This document shows positions 39,801-49,026 of a stretch of 64,000 nt of DNA, piece by piece. Source of the stretch: Aeromonas jandaei (GTDB lineage: Bacteria > Pseudomonadota > Gammaproteobacteria > Enterobacterales > Aeromonadaceae). The notes below the pieces were generated by a model. It was not told the DNA's origin, ran no database searches, and worked only from the letters and a program-made list of their open reading frames with translations. The position numbers were made by a program, and so were the translations under genes. Every line of letters starts with the position of its first letter. Position 1 is the first letter of the stretch. Location: the NCBI RefSeq assembly GCF_037890695.1, contig NZ_CP149571.1, forward strand, positions 2,138,001-2,202,000, given 5' to 3'.

Positions 39801-40174
39801 TCGGCCAGACTCATGCTGGCGTATTCGCTCTTGATCTGCTCCGGGCTCTTGCCCTGGGTCAGGTCGTTGAGCTTGGCGCTGATGTCGCGCAGCTCACCCG
39901 GCAGATTGCGAATGCGCTGGGCCTGCGCCTTGGCTTTCGCCTCCTCCTTGTCGATGCTGTCGAGCAGGGTGAGGGTTTCAGTCAGAAACTTCTGGTCGGC
40001 CTGCTGGCTGACGGTCAGGGTCTCGGATTTGCCCAGATTGTCCAGCGCCCGCTGGACGGAAGCGCGGGATGGAACATCCTGCGCCATGGCTTGCGGGGCA
40101 CCGCAGAGGCTGACGAGTAGGCAGAGCAGCGGCAACAGGATGGCCGATGCTCTCTTGAAGGGTGTTGATTGCAT
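36839..40174 (-). CDS. mscK: Mechanosensitive channel MscK (KefA family)
   Basis: A 1111-residue channel (E. coli MscK 1120). A signal peptide (to about 31) leads to a periplasmic domain rich in coiled coil (about 35-480), then about eleven membrane spans. Near 880-1000 come the pore helix and the MscS-like beta domain ([38 protein letters not shown]), and a basic/acidic C-terminal tail follows. It opens on membrane tension, and in E. coli needs external K+. The alternative MscM (YjeP) is less like it in the N-terminal region. Confidence 0.9.
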   Translation of the reverse strand: [1111 protein letters not shown]

Positions 40175-40280
40175 ATAACTTCCGGGTTATTGCGCGGTGA
40201 TCGGGAAATTTCCCACCTAGATTAAATCCGCGGGGATTCTAACACCGGCACTCTTTGCGAAGCAGGGGGGAGGGATAAAA

Positions 40281-40306
40281 AAAACGGCGCCCGCAGGCGC
40301 CGTTTT
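40281..40306 (-). terminator. Intrinsic terminator of pykF
   Basis: AAAACGGCGCC (40281-40291) pairs with GGCGCCGTTTT (40296-40306) over CGCA, with a T-run on the minus strand. Confidence 0.92.
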
Positions 40307-40324
40307 CAGCTTGTTCAGTTCCGA

Positions 40325-41737
40325 TTAAAGAACGTGAACAGAAGCGGTGTTGGTGGTGCCGCTCGGTACCAGAGCACCGGAGACCATCACAACTACGTCA
40401 CCTTTCTGGCCCATGCCGATTTCCAGCGCGGCTTCTTTACCGATGCGATAGAAATCGTCGGTAGAGGCGATGCTGTCAACCACGTGAGCAACCACACCCT
40501 TGGTCAGAACCAGCTGGGCAGCGGTCTTCTTGTTGGTGGTGATCGCCAGGATCCAGGCTTTCGGGAAGTACTTGCGGATAGCCTTGGCAGACTTGCCGCC
40601 TTCGGTGGCAACCACGATCAGCGGGGCGTCCAGCTTCTCGGAGGTCTCTACCGCGCCTTTACATACGGCTTCGGTGATGCGCAGCTTGTTGCTGTCGTTA
40701 GAAGCAGACAGGTTGGACGGCATCACGGCATCGGTACGCTCGCAGATGGTGGCCATGATGGTCACGGCTTCCAGCGGGTACTTACCCTTGGCGGACTCAC
40801 CGGACAGCATGACTGCGTCGGTACCGTCCAGGATGGCGTTGGCCACGTCGCCGGCTTCGGCGCGGGTCGGACGCGGGTTCTTGATCATGGAGTCCAGCAT
40901 CTGGGTGGCAGTGATAACCACTTTGCGGGCCTTGTTGCACTTGGCGATGATCATCTTCTGGGCGAAGATAACCTCTTCAACCGGGATCTCTACACCCATG
41001 TCGCCACGAGCAACCATGATGCCGTCGGAAACAGCCAGGATCTCGTCGAAGTTGTCCAGACCTTCCTGGTTTTCGATCTTGGAGATGATCTGGATGTTCT
41101 CGCCACCGTGGGCTTTCAGGTGCTCACGGATTTCCAGTACGTCTTCTTTCTTGCGGATGAAGGAAGCAGCAACGAAATCAACGCTCTGCTCGCAACCGAA
41201 GATCAGGTCGCGCTTGTCTTTCTCGGCCAGGGCCGGCAGCTTGATGGAGACGCCCGGCAGGTTGACGCCCTTGTTCTCGCCCAGATCGCCGTTGTTCAGT
41301 ACTTTACAAACAACTTCGCGCTCGGTGATTTCGATGACGTCCAGACCGATCAGGCCGTCGTCAACCAGGATGCGGTTGCCGACGCGCAGGTCGTTGGCGA
41401 AACCTGCATAGGTCACGGCCACTTTGTCTTTGTTGCCAACCACGGTCTGGTCGGTGGTGAAGGTGAAGGTCTGGCCAGCAACCAGTGCTACGTCATTGCC
41501 ACCTTCCAGCTTCATGGTACGGATTTCCGGACCCTTGGTATCCAGCAGGATAGCTGCGCGCTTGCCGGTCTCGGCCATCACTTCGCGCAGGTTGCGGATA
41601 CGGGTGCCGTGCTCTTCGTAATCACCGTGAGAGAAGTTCAGGCGCATGACGTTCATGCCGGCGTCCAGCATTTTTGCCAGCATTTCTTTGGATTCGGTCT
41701 TGGGACCGATGGTGCAGACGATTTTGGTCTTTTTCAT
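40325..41737 (-). CDS. pykF: Pyruvate kinase I
   Basis: A 470-residue type I pyruvate kinase, same length as E. coli PykF. It converts PEP and ADP to pyruvate and ATP. Signatures are [27 protein letters not shown], and the active-site block [18 protein letters not shown] with the Lys; [15 protein letters not shown] binds metal and substrate. The C-terminal effector domain ends in [12 protein letters not shown] use the ATG at 41737 ([14 protein letters not shown]) by family match; an ATG four codons upstream is possible. Ribosome-binding signals are weak for both. Confidence 0.95.
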   Translation of the reverse strand: MKKTKIVCTIGPKTESKEMLAKMLDAGMNVMRLNFSHGDYEEHGTRIRNLREVMAETGKRAAILLDTKGPEIRTMKLEGGNDVALVAGQTFTFTTDQTVVGNKDKVAVTYAGFANDLRVGNRILVDDGLIGLDVIEITEREVVCKVLNNGDLGENKGVNLPGVSIKLPALAEKDKRDLIFGCEQSVDFVAASFIRKKEDVLEIREHLKAHGGENIQIISKIENQEGLDNFDEILAVSDGIMVARGDMGVEIPVEEVIFAQKMIIAKCNKARKVVITATQMLDSMIKNPRPTRAEAGDVANAILDGTDAVMLSGESAKGKYPLEAVTIMATICERTDAVMPSNLSASNDSNKLRITEAVCKGAVETSEKLDAPLIVVATEGGKSAKAIRKYFPKAWILAITTNKKTAAQLVLTKGVVAHVVDSIASTDDFYRIGKEAALEIGMGQKGDVVVMVSGALVPSGTTNTASVHVL

Positions 41738-41812
41738 GTCAGTCTTCATGGTTAAGGAGTTTCCGCCGAGCAATATACACCAGTTTTTGGATTCTTTTTA
41801 TGATCCAGAAAC

Positions 41813-41856
41813 AACGTTTTGACCAGATAACGTTTTCTTTTCAGGGATAACGTTTT
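41813..41856. promoter_or_regulatory. Three AACGTTTT repeats upstream of pykF
   Basis: AACGTTTT occurs at 41813-41820, 41829-41836 and 41849-41856; on the pykF strand this reads AAAACGTT, about 75-120 bp before the start. The element resembles half of the Cra/FruR operator (TGAAACGTTTCA type), and Cra controls pykF in E. coli. Spacing is one base off the consensus, so the regulator is uncertain. The rest of the 308-bp gap to 42045 shows no gene. Confidence 0.45.
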
Positions 41857-42045
41857 CCTGTTGGTCACTTTTTAGAGCATGCATCCACTGGTCTGAGCTG
41901 ATTGACGACAAATGTTGCCATCTGTGTCTTATTGGCGGAGAGAAGGTTCAGATGTTGTAAAATGACCACCTGCTCACTGTCACCGTCTTGTCACCAGCTT
42001 GCGCAAAGATGTTAGCCCATTGGCGCGCTTGTGAAGGGGAAACAG

Positions 42046-42291
42046 ATGGAAAACAGCCCATGGGGTGGCCCGGTACTGCTTTTGCTGGCGGGGGCACTGT
42101 TGCTGGCCCATGCCATGCCTGACGCCAGCTGGCCGGGCAATCACCACTGGCGATCAGCTTTTACCGGCAACCACTCGGCCGAAGGTGCGGCACCGCTCTC
42201 GGCAGAGGTGGCCGCAGAGCGATTGCTGTTGCAGGAGTGGCAGGCGCAGGGGGCGGCGACCCGCGTGGCCCTTTCCGGCGAGAGGCATTGA
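42046..42291 (+). CDS. Small hypothetical protein with N-terminal hydrophobic segment
   Basis: An 81-residue ORF. Start at the ATG at 42046 with AAGGGGA 6 bp ahead; a GTG 5 codons earlier overlaps that site. Residues 8-25 (GPVLLLLAGALLLAHAMP) form one membrane span or signal peptide; the rest is Ala/Glu-rich and ends in an amphipathic helix. No family recognised. It is divergent from pykF and followed by a 200-bp promoter-like gap. Good coding start, but the call rests on ORF quality only. Confidence 0.5.
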   Translation: MENSPWGGPVLLLLAGALLLAHAMPDASWPGNHHWRSAFTGNHSAEGAAPLSAEVAAERLLLQEWQAQGAATRVALSGERH

Positions 42292-42508
42292 ACGGTCATC
42301 AGGTGGCGGGGGCAACCGCAAAACGGGCTAACCAGCCGGGTGCCCTCTTTTGACAATGGTGGGGCTGGTCGCCTGATTATCAAAAATAGGTTGATAGTGC
42401 TTATCTATTTAGCCTGATTGTTAACTTGTTTAGGCGGGCTGATAATGAATTCAGCGGCGTTGCCTTGTGGCAAAAATCGCCATCCAAACCCTTGCTGGAG
42501 TCACTGTT

Positions 42509-43273
42509 ATGTCCCTCGCCCCTGTCTGGTTTATCTCTCACGGCGCACCGGATCTGGTGTTGCGTGATCAACCTGCCACCCGTTTTCTGAGCACCCTGCG
42601 GCTGGGGGATCTCAAGGGATTGGTGGTCATCTCCGCTCACTGGTTCAGTCGCGAGCTGCAAATCAACGTCGAGCCCAAGCCGGCGCTGATGTACGACTTT
42701 TACGGCTTCCCCGAGCCGCTCTACCGGATGCGCTGGCCAGCCAGCAGCCCCGAATGGTTACAGCAGGCGGTGGGCGATCAGCTGACGCTGGCGGGGTTGG
42801 CAGCCACCCCGGTGAGGCGCGAGCTGGACCACGGGGTCTGGTCACCGCTCTCCCTGATCGACCCGGACAGCGAGATCCCGCTGGTGCAGATCTCCATCCC
42901 TGCCAGCTTCACCCCGACCCAGCTCTGGCAGCTGGGGGAGGCACTTGCCGACTTGCGCAGTCAGGGGATTGGTATCCTCGCCTCCGGCGCCATCACCCAC
43001 AACCTGCGGGCCTTGGGGCCCGAGGGGTCGCCGGTGCCGCGCTGGGCGAGCCAGTTTGTCGACTGGCTGGAAGGGGCGATGGCGGCAGGGGAGCGAGAGG
43101 CGCTGCTCGACTATCGTCGGTTGGCCCCCGGAGCGGTGGAGTCCCATCCCCACGATGACCACCTGCGCCCGCTCTTTGTGGCGCTGGGGGCTGCGCAGGG
43201 CAAGGCACCGACCCTGCTGCACGAGAGCTGGGATGGCGGCAGCCTCTACATGGGGGCTTACCGCTTCGATTAA
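42509..43273 (+). CDS. ygiD: DODA-type extradiol aromatic dioxygenase family protein
   Basis: A 254-residue class III (LigB-like) extradiol dioxygenase of the YgiD/DODA group. Metal ligands fit SHGAP (His near 10), SAHWF (His near 45) and the late HESWDGGSLYMGAYRFD; LDHGVWSPL and SHPHDDHLRPLF are conserved catalytic blocks. E. coli YgiD can cleave L-DOPA, but the natural substrate is not settled. The start at 42509 (MSLAPVWFISHG) has GGAG upstream. Confidence 0.85.
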   Translation: MSLAPVWFISHGAPDLVLRDQPATRFLSTLRLGDLKGLVVISAHWFSRELQINVEPKPALMYDFYGFPEPLYRMRWPASSPEWLQQAVGDQLTLAGLAATPVRRELDHGVWSPLSLIDPDSEIPLVQISIPASFTPTQLWQLGEALADLRSQGIGILASGAITHNLRALGPEGSPVPRWASQFVDWLEGAMAAGEREALLDYRRLAPGAVESHPHDDHLRPLFVALGAAQGKAPTLLHESWDGGSLYMGAYRFD

Positions 43274-43289
43274 CGAGCTCCGTGCAAGC

Positions 43290-43315
43290 AAGAGCCCGCC
43301 AATTGGCGGGCTCTT
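43290..43315. terminator. Shared terminator of the dioxygenase gene and sbcC
   Basis: AAGAGCCCGCC (43290-43300) pairs perfectly with GGCGGGCTCTT (43305-43315) over AATT, between convergent genes. Confidence 0.88.
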
Positions 43316-43338
43316 GTCGTTTTGGGGATTGGCTACGG

Positions 43339-46300
43339 TCAGGGGACGATAACCCGGCTTTCGCCGCCACCGAGGGCTTCAACTCTGACTTGTACGCCAA
43401 TCCGCTCCACCAGGGTCTGGACGTGGGAGATAACCCCGATCTGGCGACCGGCGGCCTGCAGGGAGTCGAGGCTGGCGAGCGCCAGATCCAGACTGTCCGG
43501 ATCCAGGGTGCCGAACCCCTCGTCGATAAACAGCGATTCGACCTGGGTCTGCCGCGACGAGAGGCTGGAGAGGGCCAGCGCCAGCGCCAGCGACACCAGA
43601 AAACTCTCGCCGCCGGAGAGGGAGTCCACCGAGCGCACTTCGTCCCCCATGTCGAGATCCACCACCTGCAGTGCCAGATCGGTGCCGGGCACCCGCTCCA
43701 GCCGGTAGCGGGGCGAGAGCTCGGCGAGCTGGGCGTTGGCCTCCAGCAACAGGCGTTCGAGGGTGAGGCTCTGGGCAAAGGTGCGGAACTTGGCGCCGTT
43801 GGCCTGCCCGATCAGATCGCACAACTGCTGCCAGTGATCGGCCACCGCCTGCTGGGCGGCCAGCTCCTGTTGCAGGCTGCCCGCCTTGAGGGCGGCCGCT
43901 TCGGCCTGCGCCAGCGTGCTCTTGCACTCGAACAGTTGCTCGTCGAGCTCGCGGCAGTGGGCTTCCAGCGCCGTGAGCCGCAGCAGCAGCTCCTCCTGCG
44001 GCAGGGCAGCCAGCTCGGGGTGATGTTCGCGATAGCGCTCCCGCTTGCTCTCCTCCAGCGCCAGCGCCCGCTGCCGCTCGGCAAGGCGGGTGCGCGCCTC
44101 GCCAACCGCATCCTCCAGCCCTTGCAGGGCGGCACGGCGCGCCTTGAGCTCATCGGGGCTGATGGCCAGCAGGCGGCGCAAGTCATATTCGGCGATGCCG
44201 AGGGTACTGGCGTGGGCAGCCCAGCGGCCCAGCACCTCCCGTTTGCGGCGGCTGCTCACCTGTTTCTCCTGCTCCACATGGGTGAGACGGGTCTTGAGCT
44301 CGGTCTGCCGCTCGCGCAGGGCGCGGGCGCTCTGTTGCATCGCCTCAAGTTCGCTGGCGAGCTGCTGCAGTCGTTGCTGCCAGCGGTTCTCGACCAGTGC
44401 GATCTCCTCGCCACCCAGACAGGCAGCGCGGCTTGTCAGCAGGCCCTGCCGCTGCTGCTCGTGCTCCTTGTAGTCCCGCTCCAGCCTGTGCAGCAGCTCG
44501 CGCTGGGTCTGCAGGCGCGCCTCCTGTGCGCTCCGGGCCGGGGTGAGGCTGGCGATCTCGCTGGCCAGCCGCTCCCACTCGCTCTGGCCGTGCAGCCAGG
44601 CCTCGCAGGCCCGCTGCCACTCGCGCCACTGCTGGCTGCCGAGCCACTGGCGCCAGGGTTGGCCAGCCATCTGTTCATCGAGACGGTTGCCCCCCTGTTC
44701 GAGGCGCTGGCGCAGGGTCGCTTCCTGCTCGCCCATTGCCTTCACTTCCCCTTCCAGCGCAATGCGATGACGGTCAGTCTCCTGCCACTGCTGCTCGAAC
44801 TGCTGGTGCTGGGCGCCCAGCTGGCTCAGCTGCTGACGCACTCCCTGCAACTGCTGCTGGCCTAGCTGGGCCTGACGCAGCAGTTGCTGGCTGTGGGCCA
44901 GCCCCTGCTCCAGCGTCTGGCCGTGGCCGAGCAGGGTGCTCATCAGCTCGTTCCACTCGATGGGGCTCTGGCGCAGCGGCAGCGGATGGCCCAGCAGGGT
45001 ATCGCCTCCCAGCTGCAGCCAGCGCTGGGTCAGCTGTTCGGCGCGCGCCTCCAGCTCCGGCAGGTGCTGCTGGCGCACTGCCAGCTGGCGAGCCAGCTCC
45101 TGACGCTCGCTCTCGCACTGAATGTATTGGTGGTTGAGCCGCTCCCATTCGAGCTCCAGGCTGCGGGCCCGCTCCGCCAGTTGACCGAGAATACCCGCCA
45201 CCTGCGGCTGGCTCTGGCTGTAGGGGTGCTCCTCGGCGCCGCAGAGCGGGCAGGGGGTGCCATCGCTCAGGATATGGCGATACTGCTCGAACGTGGCCAC
45301 CGCTCGGGACTGCTCCAGCGCGTGGCGCGCCTCGTCCCGCTGCAGGGCGAGCCGCTCGCGGGCTGGCGCCAGCTCGTCGCCAAGGGTGGCGAGTTTGCCG
45401 AGCGCCTGCTCCAGCTGGGCAATCTCCTGTTGCAAGCGGGTATGCTGCTCGCCGTGATTGCGGCCATAGTCGGCCAGCTCCAGCAGCTGGCGCAGCTGGC
45501 CCAGCTGTTCGGTCTGTTGCTGCCACAGCTCCTGCGCCTTGGCGAGGCGGCTCTCCCACTGCTGCTCCTGCAACTCGTTCTGTTGCTGCTGTAGCCGCGT
45601 CTGTTCATGTTGCCAGTAGTCGCGCTCCTGCTGACCCTGTTCCAGCTGGCGCTGCAGCTGCTGCAGGGCGCGCAGCTTGTGATCCCGCAGGGTGAGCAGT
45701 TGTTGCAGCTTGTCGGCATCCCCGGCCCAATCCTGCATGGCGGTGAGCAGGGGCTGCCACTGGCGGGCGACCGGTGCCAGCTCCTTGTTCTCTTCCAGCC
45801 AGAGGCTCCACTGCTGGTGCTGGCGCCTGAGCTGTTCCACCTGCTGACTCTGTTCGCGCCACCCCTGCTCGAGGGTGAGCTGCACTTCCCGCTCCTGAGT
45901 CCCCTCCTGCTGGATCTTCTGCAACTGCTGCTGCTTTTCCCGAATGCGGGTGTCCAGCTCCTGTGCCCGCTTGAGTTCGGGTTGCAGGGCGCCCCATTCG
46001 CGCTCGGCGGCAATTTTCTCGGCCAGCAGCTGCTGTTCGGTGAGGGCGCTCTGCTGGGTCTGCTCCTCGAGTTTGGCCAGCTCCGGCCCCAGCTCGGCGA
46101 TCACCTTCTCCTGCTGCTGCACCTCAAGAGTGAGGCGGGCCAGCTCGTCGTGATCGGCGCGGGCCACCTGTGCCTGCTCGGCGCGGGCGAACTCCTCGCG
46201 CTCGGGAGCGGCGGCGCCGTGGGCCTGCAGAGCGGCCTCCAGCGCGGCTTCACCCTCGCTGCAACCTTGCTGCTGGGTGGCGATGCGACCGTTGAGGTCA

Positions 46301-47091
46301 CGCAGATCCTGCATCAGCTGCTGTTGTTGCTGCTCATGCTTGAGGGTGGTGGCGAGGCTCACCTGCCGGCTTACCCACTGCTCGCGGGTTGCCTCGTCCA
46401 TCAGCGCCACGTCGCCGAGGCGCTGGGTGATGGCGGTCAGCTTCTGCTGCTCCTCCCGCGCCCGCTCATAGGTCTGGATGGAGATGGCGGAGTAGAGCTC
46501 GGTGCCGGTCATTCGTTCGAGCAGGGCGGAGCGCTCGTTGGCGTCCGATTTGAGGAAGGCGGCAAACTCCCCCTGCGGCAGGATCACCGCGCGGCGGAAC
46601 TGCTCCCAGGAGAGCCCCACCAGTTCATCGATGCGATCCTGCAGCTCCCGCTTGCTGCCGGAGAAAACCTGACCCGACTCGACATCGGTCAGGGTGCGCT
46701 CCTGTGCCTGAAAGCGCCCTTCGGCGCGGTTGCGGGCGCGGCGCACCGCCCAGCGGGCCAGCCAGATGCGACCATCGCAGCCGCGAAACTGTACCTCGGC
46801 AAAGCCGCTGGCATGGCCGCGGCTGAGGATGCCGCGCACGTCGTTGGCCTTGAGCTTCTCCTCGTCATCCATGCGGCCCACTTCGGCCACGTTCTTGCGA
46901 TTGGCGATAAAGCGCGGCATCTCGTCGTAGAGGGCGAGACAAATAGCGTCGAGCAATGTGCTCTTGCCGGCGCCGGTATTGCCGGTGATGGCAAACAGCC
47001 CCGCGGCGCCGAGTGCCCCGCGGGTAAAGTCGATGGTGAAGGCGCCGGTCAGACTGGCCAGATTCTCACCAGACAGAGACAAGATTTTCAT
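43339..47091 (-). CDS. sbcC: Exonuclease subunit SbcC
   Basis: A 1250-residue SMC-like ATPase of the SbcCD (Mre11-Rad50) nuclease, which cuts hairpins and trims DNA ends. Walker A ITGNTGAGKSTLLDAI is at about 35-50. Long coiled coils flank the zinc hook CPLCG near residue 612. The ABC signature LSGGESFLVSLALALAL and Walker B LFIDEGFGTLDP lie near the C-terminus. It overlaps sbcD by 4 bp. E. coli SbcC is 1048; the longer coiled coil is common in this genus or family branch (inference). Gln/Glu/Leu-rich helices give large antisense shadow frames. Confidence 0.94.
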   Translation of the reverse strand: MKILSLSGENLASLTGAFTIDFTRGALGAAGLFAITGNTGAGKSTLLDAICLALYDEMPRFIANRKNVAEVGRMDDEEKLKANDVRGILSRGHASGFAEVQFRGCDGRIWLARWAVRRARNRAEGRFQAQERTLTDVESGQVFSGSKRELQDRIDELVGLSWEQFRRAVILPQGEFAAFLKSDANERSALLERMTGTELYSAISIQTYERAREEQQKLTAITQRLGDVALMDEATREQWVSRQVSLATTLKHEQQQQQLMQDLRDLNGRIATQQQGCSEGEAALEAALQAHGAAAPEREEFARAEQAQVARADHDELARLTLEVQQQEKVIAELGPELAKLEEQTQQSALTEQQLLAEKIAAEREWGALQPELKRAQELDTRIREKQQQLQKIQQEGTQEREVQLTLEQGWREQSQQVEQLRRQHQQWSLWLEENKELAPVARQWQPLLTAMQDWAGDADKLQQLLTLRDHKLRALQQLQRQLEQGQQERDYWQHEQTRLQQQQNELQEQQWESRLAKAQELWQQQTEQLGQLRQLLELADYGRNHGEQHTRLQQEIAQLEQALGKLATLGDELAPARERLALQRDEARHALEQSRAVATFEQYRHILSDGTPCPLCGAEEHPYSQSQPQVAGILGQLAERARSLELEWERLNHQYIQCESERQELARQLAVRQQHLPELEARAEQLTQRWLQLGGDTLLGHPLPLRQSPIEWNELMSTLLGHGQTLEQGLAHSQQLLRQAQLGQQQLQGVRQQLSQLGAQHQQFEQQWQETDRHRIALEGEVKAMGEQEATLRQRLEQGGNRLDEQMAGQPWRQWLGSQQWREWQRACEAWLHGQSEWERLASEIASLTPARSAQEARLQTQRELLHRLERDYKEHEQQRQGLLTSRAACLGGEEIALVENRWQQRLQQLASELEAMQQSARALRERQTELKTRLTHVEQEKQVSSRRKREVLGRWAAHASTLGIAEYDLRRLLAISPDELKARRAALQGLEDAVGEARTRLAERQRALALEESKRERYREHHPELAALPQEELLLRLTALEAHCRELDEQLFECKSTLAQAEAAALKAGSLQQELAAQQAVADHWQQLCDLIGQANGAKFRTFAQSLTLERLLLEANAQLAELSPRYRLERVPGTDLALQVVDLDMGDEVRSVDSLSGGESFLVSLALALALSSLSSRQTQVESLFIDEGFGTLDPDSLDLALASLDSLQAAGRQIGVISHVQTLVERIGVQVRVEALGGGESRVIVP

Positions 47092-48314
47092 TGGTTTGAC
47101 TCCTTCACCTGCTCCAGGATCTCTTCAAACGAGGCGACCAGCTGTGCCTCGGGCTCCCCCTCAAACTGGCGCTGATAGCAGAGGCGAAACACCTCGGTGG
47201 GGGAGAGCTCATCCAGCCTGCGCCGCTCGCGACCATCGGCCAGCCCTTTGCCCGAGCCCTGATACTGGGTACTGATGCGGGTCAGCCGCATCGGTTTGTC
47301 GGCGATGGCCGCCAGAATCCGCTCGCGGATGCGGGCCTCTGGCTTGGGCAGCAGCAACCGCACTTCGAGGAAGGGTTGTGCTTCTTGTGGACAAGGGGGG
47401 AGCGTCAGTGCCTCGATGGCTTCGAGTGCCTCGTCGAGAGGGCTCTGGGGCAGACGGATCATCTCCACTGCGCGGGGCACCGGGATCCGCTCCAGCCCGG
47501 CCAGTTTGCCTTCTGCAAAGGTTACTTCCAGCACCTGATGGTTGTAGTTGGCTTCGGCGAGCGAAAGCGGCAGCGGCGAGCCGCTGTAGTGCACCCCCTC
47601 GGCCGGGCTCTGGGCCAGATGGAGGTGACCGAGCGCCGTATAGTCGGCACCGGCAAAGAGTTCGGCAGGCAGGGCGTGCTGGTTGCCGCCGAGCACTCGC
47701 CGCTCTGAAAGCTCGGAGAGCTGGCCTGCCGCCAGATAGGCATGGCCCATGGCGATGAGCGGCAGATCATCGCCGCAGCGGGCGCGCCCTTCGGCCAGCA
47801 CCTCGGCGTAGATTTGGCGTACCCCTTCGATCAGCCTGTCTTGCCCCTCTGCCAGCTGTTCCACCCGCAGATCGCTGCTGCGCAGGAAGGGCACGGCGGC
47901 GCACCAGGCGGCAATCTTGCCCTCCCGGTCTTGCAGCGGTACCAGCAGACGGTCGATGTCGAGTTTGCCATCACCATCGCGGCTGATGCTGCCTACCAGA
48001 TGCAGGTCAAAGGCGCGCAGCAGCTCGTGGGGGGCATCCAGCTTGGAGGGGGAGTCGTGGTTGCCGCCGATCAGCACCATGTTGAGGTGAGGCAGCTCGG
48101 CGCGCAGCCGCGCCAGAAAACGGTAGAGCTGTTGCCAGGCGCTGGCGGGCGGATTGGCGGTATCAAACAGATCGCCCGCTACCAGCAGGGCGTCGATCTC
48201 GCGTGCCTTGAGGGTATCGGTCAGCCAGTCGAGGAAGGCATCGTGTTCAAAACGGCGGTCGTGACCATGGAGTTGATGGCCAAGATGCCAGTCGGCGGTA
48301 TGGAGGATTTTCAT
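47088..48314 (-). CDS. sbcD: Exonuclease subunit SbcD
   Basis: A 408-residue Mre11-type Mn2+ nuclease. Phosphoesterase motifs are MKILHTADWHLGHQL, LLVAGDLFDTANPP, LIGGNHDSPSK and, later, GHAYLAAG and GHLHLAQSP. With SbcC it forms the hairpin nuclease. I choose the ATG at 48314 because the family begins MKILHTADWHLG; an upstream in-frame ATG adds 13 unconserved residues. The overlap ATGA with sbcC shows coupling. Confidence 0.95.
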   Translation of the reverse strand: MKILHTADWHLGHQLHGHDRRFEHDAFLDWLTDTLKAREIDALLVAGDLFDTANPPASAWQQLYRFLARLRAELPHLNMVLIGGNHDSPSKLDAPHELLRAFDLHLVGSISRDGDGKLDIDRLLVPLQDREGKIAAWCAAVPFLRSSDLRVEQLAEGQDRLIEGVRQIYAEVLAEGRARCGDDLPLIAMGHAYLAAGQLSELSERRVLGGNQHALPAELFAGADYTALGHLHLAQSPAEGVHYSGSPLPLSLAEANYNHQVLEVTFAEGKLAGLERIPVPRAVEMIRLPQSPLDEALEAIEALTLPPCPQEAQPFLEVRLLLPKPEARIRERILAAIADKPMRLTRISTQYQGSGKGLADGRERRRLDELSPTEVFRLCYQRQFEGEPEAQLVASFEEILEQVKESNQ

Positions 48315-48417
48315 GAGAAAGCAACCCGGATCCTGGGATGGTGCCGGTGGCACCCGATGGTGACAAGATGAGGATGCCCCGTGCTTTTTTCAAGTAAAAC
48401 AGGGGGCTGCCGTCAGT

Positions 48418-48846
48418 TCATGCGGGTTCGCAGCACATCTTGTACTGGGGGTGGCCGGTAAGGGGGTCGGACTCCTCCGCCTCGATGACAAAGCCGTGGC
48501 GGCGGTAGAAGCGCACAGCCTGGGAATTTTCCACGAAGACTCTGGCGTGGAGCGACGCACCCTGACGCTTCGCCTCCTGCAAGAGGGCGTGGCCGACGCC
48601 GCGTCCCTGTCGGTCGGGGCGCACAAAGAGGGCGGCGAGGTAGTTGTCTACCAGCGCCATAAATCCGAGCAGGTCACCGCGCTCCTCGAACACCCAGATA
48701 TGGGCGTGATCGAGGTAGCGGGTGCGCAGATCCTCCTGAGCCTGCCACCAGCAGGAGGCATCGACGAAATCGTGGGCCTGCAGGGAGGCCAGCAACCAGA
48801 TTTCGACGATCTCGTCCATGTCTTCGGGGCGACTGGGCCGCAACAT
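48418..48846 (-). CDS. GNAT acetyltransferase, YjaB-like
   Basis: A 142-residue Gcn5-type N-acetyltransferase. The acetyl-CoA loop is VRPDRQGRGVGHALLQEAK, and FVENSQAVRFYRRHGFV is the usual C-terminal part. The pattern is like E. coli YjaB. A second gene of the same type lies at 62276-62707, and the two share layout (RPLxxxD...W...A...FI). Substrate unknown. Confidence 0.85.
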   Translation of the reverse strand: MLRPSRPEDMDEIVEIWLLASLQAHDFVDASCWWQAQEDLRTRYLDHAHIWVFEERGDLLGFMALVDNYLAALFVRPDRQGRGVGHALLQEAKRQGASLHARVFVENSQAVRFYRRHGFVIEAEESDPLTGHPQYKMCCEPA

Positions 48847-49026
48847 ATCTTCATCCTTGTTAACAACTTCACCTTCGCAGTCTAGGGGAACTTGATGACA
48901 GTTCCGGTAACTGGGATGGCACCCTGTGAAGTCGATCGCCCTTTATTTAGCAAGAATGATTGGCTGATCACAAAGCGCCTCTCTAGTACAATGCCCGCCG
49001 GACAATCTATCGAGACCGAGGACGCC

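Noticed and set aside
45607..47175. A 522-codon + strand frame opposite sbcC, and similar ones at 43282-44865 and 40334-41755
   Set aside because: They mirror strongly conserved genes (sbcC, pykF) on the other strand and have no credible start sites or domains.
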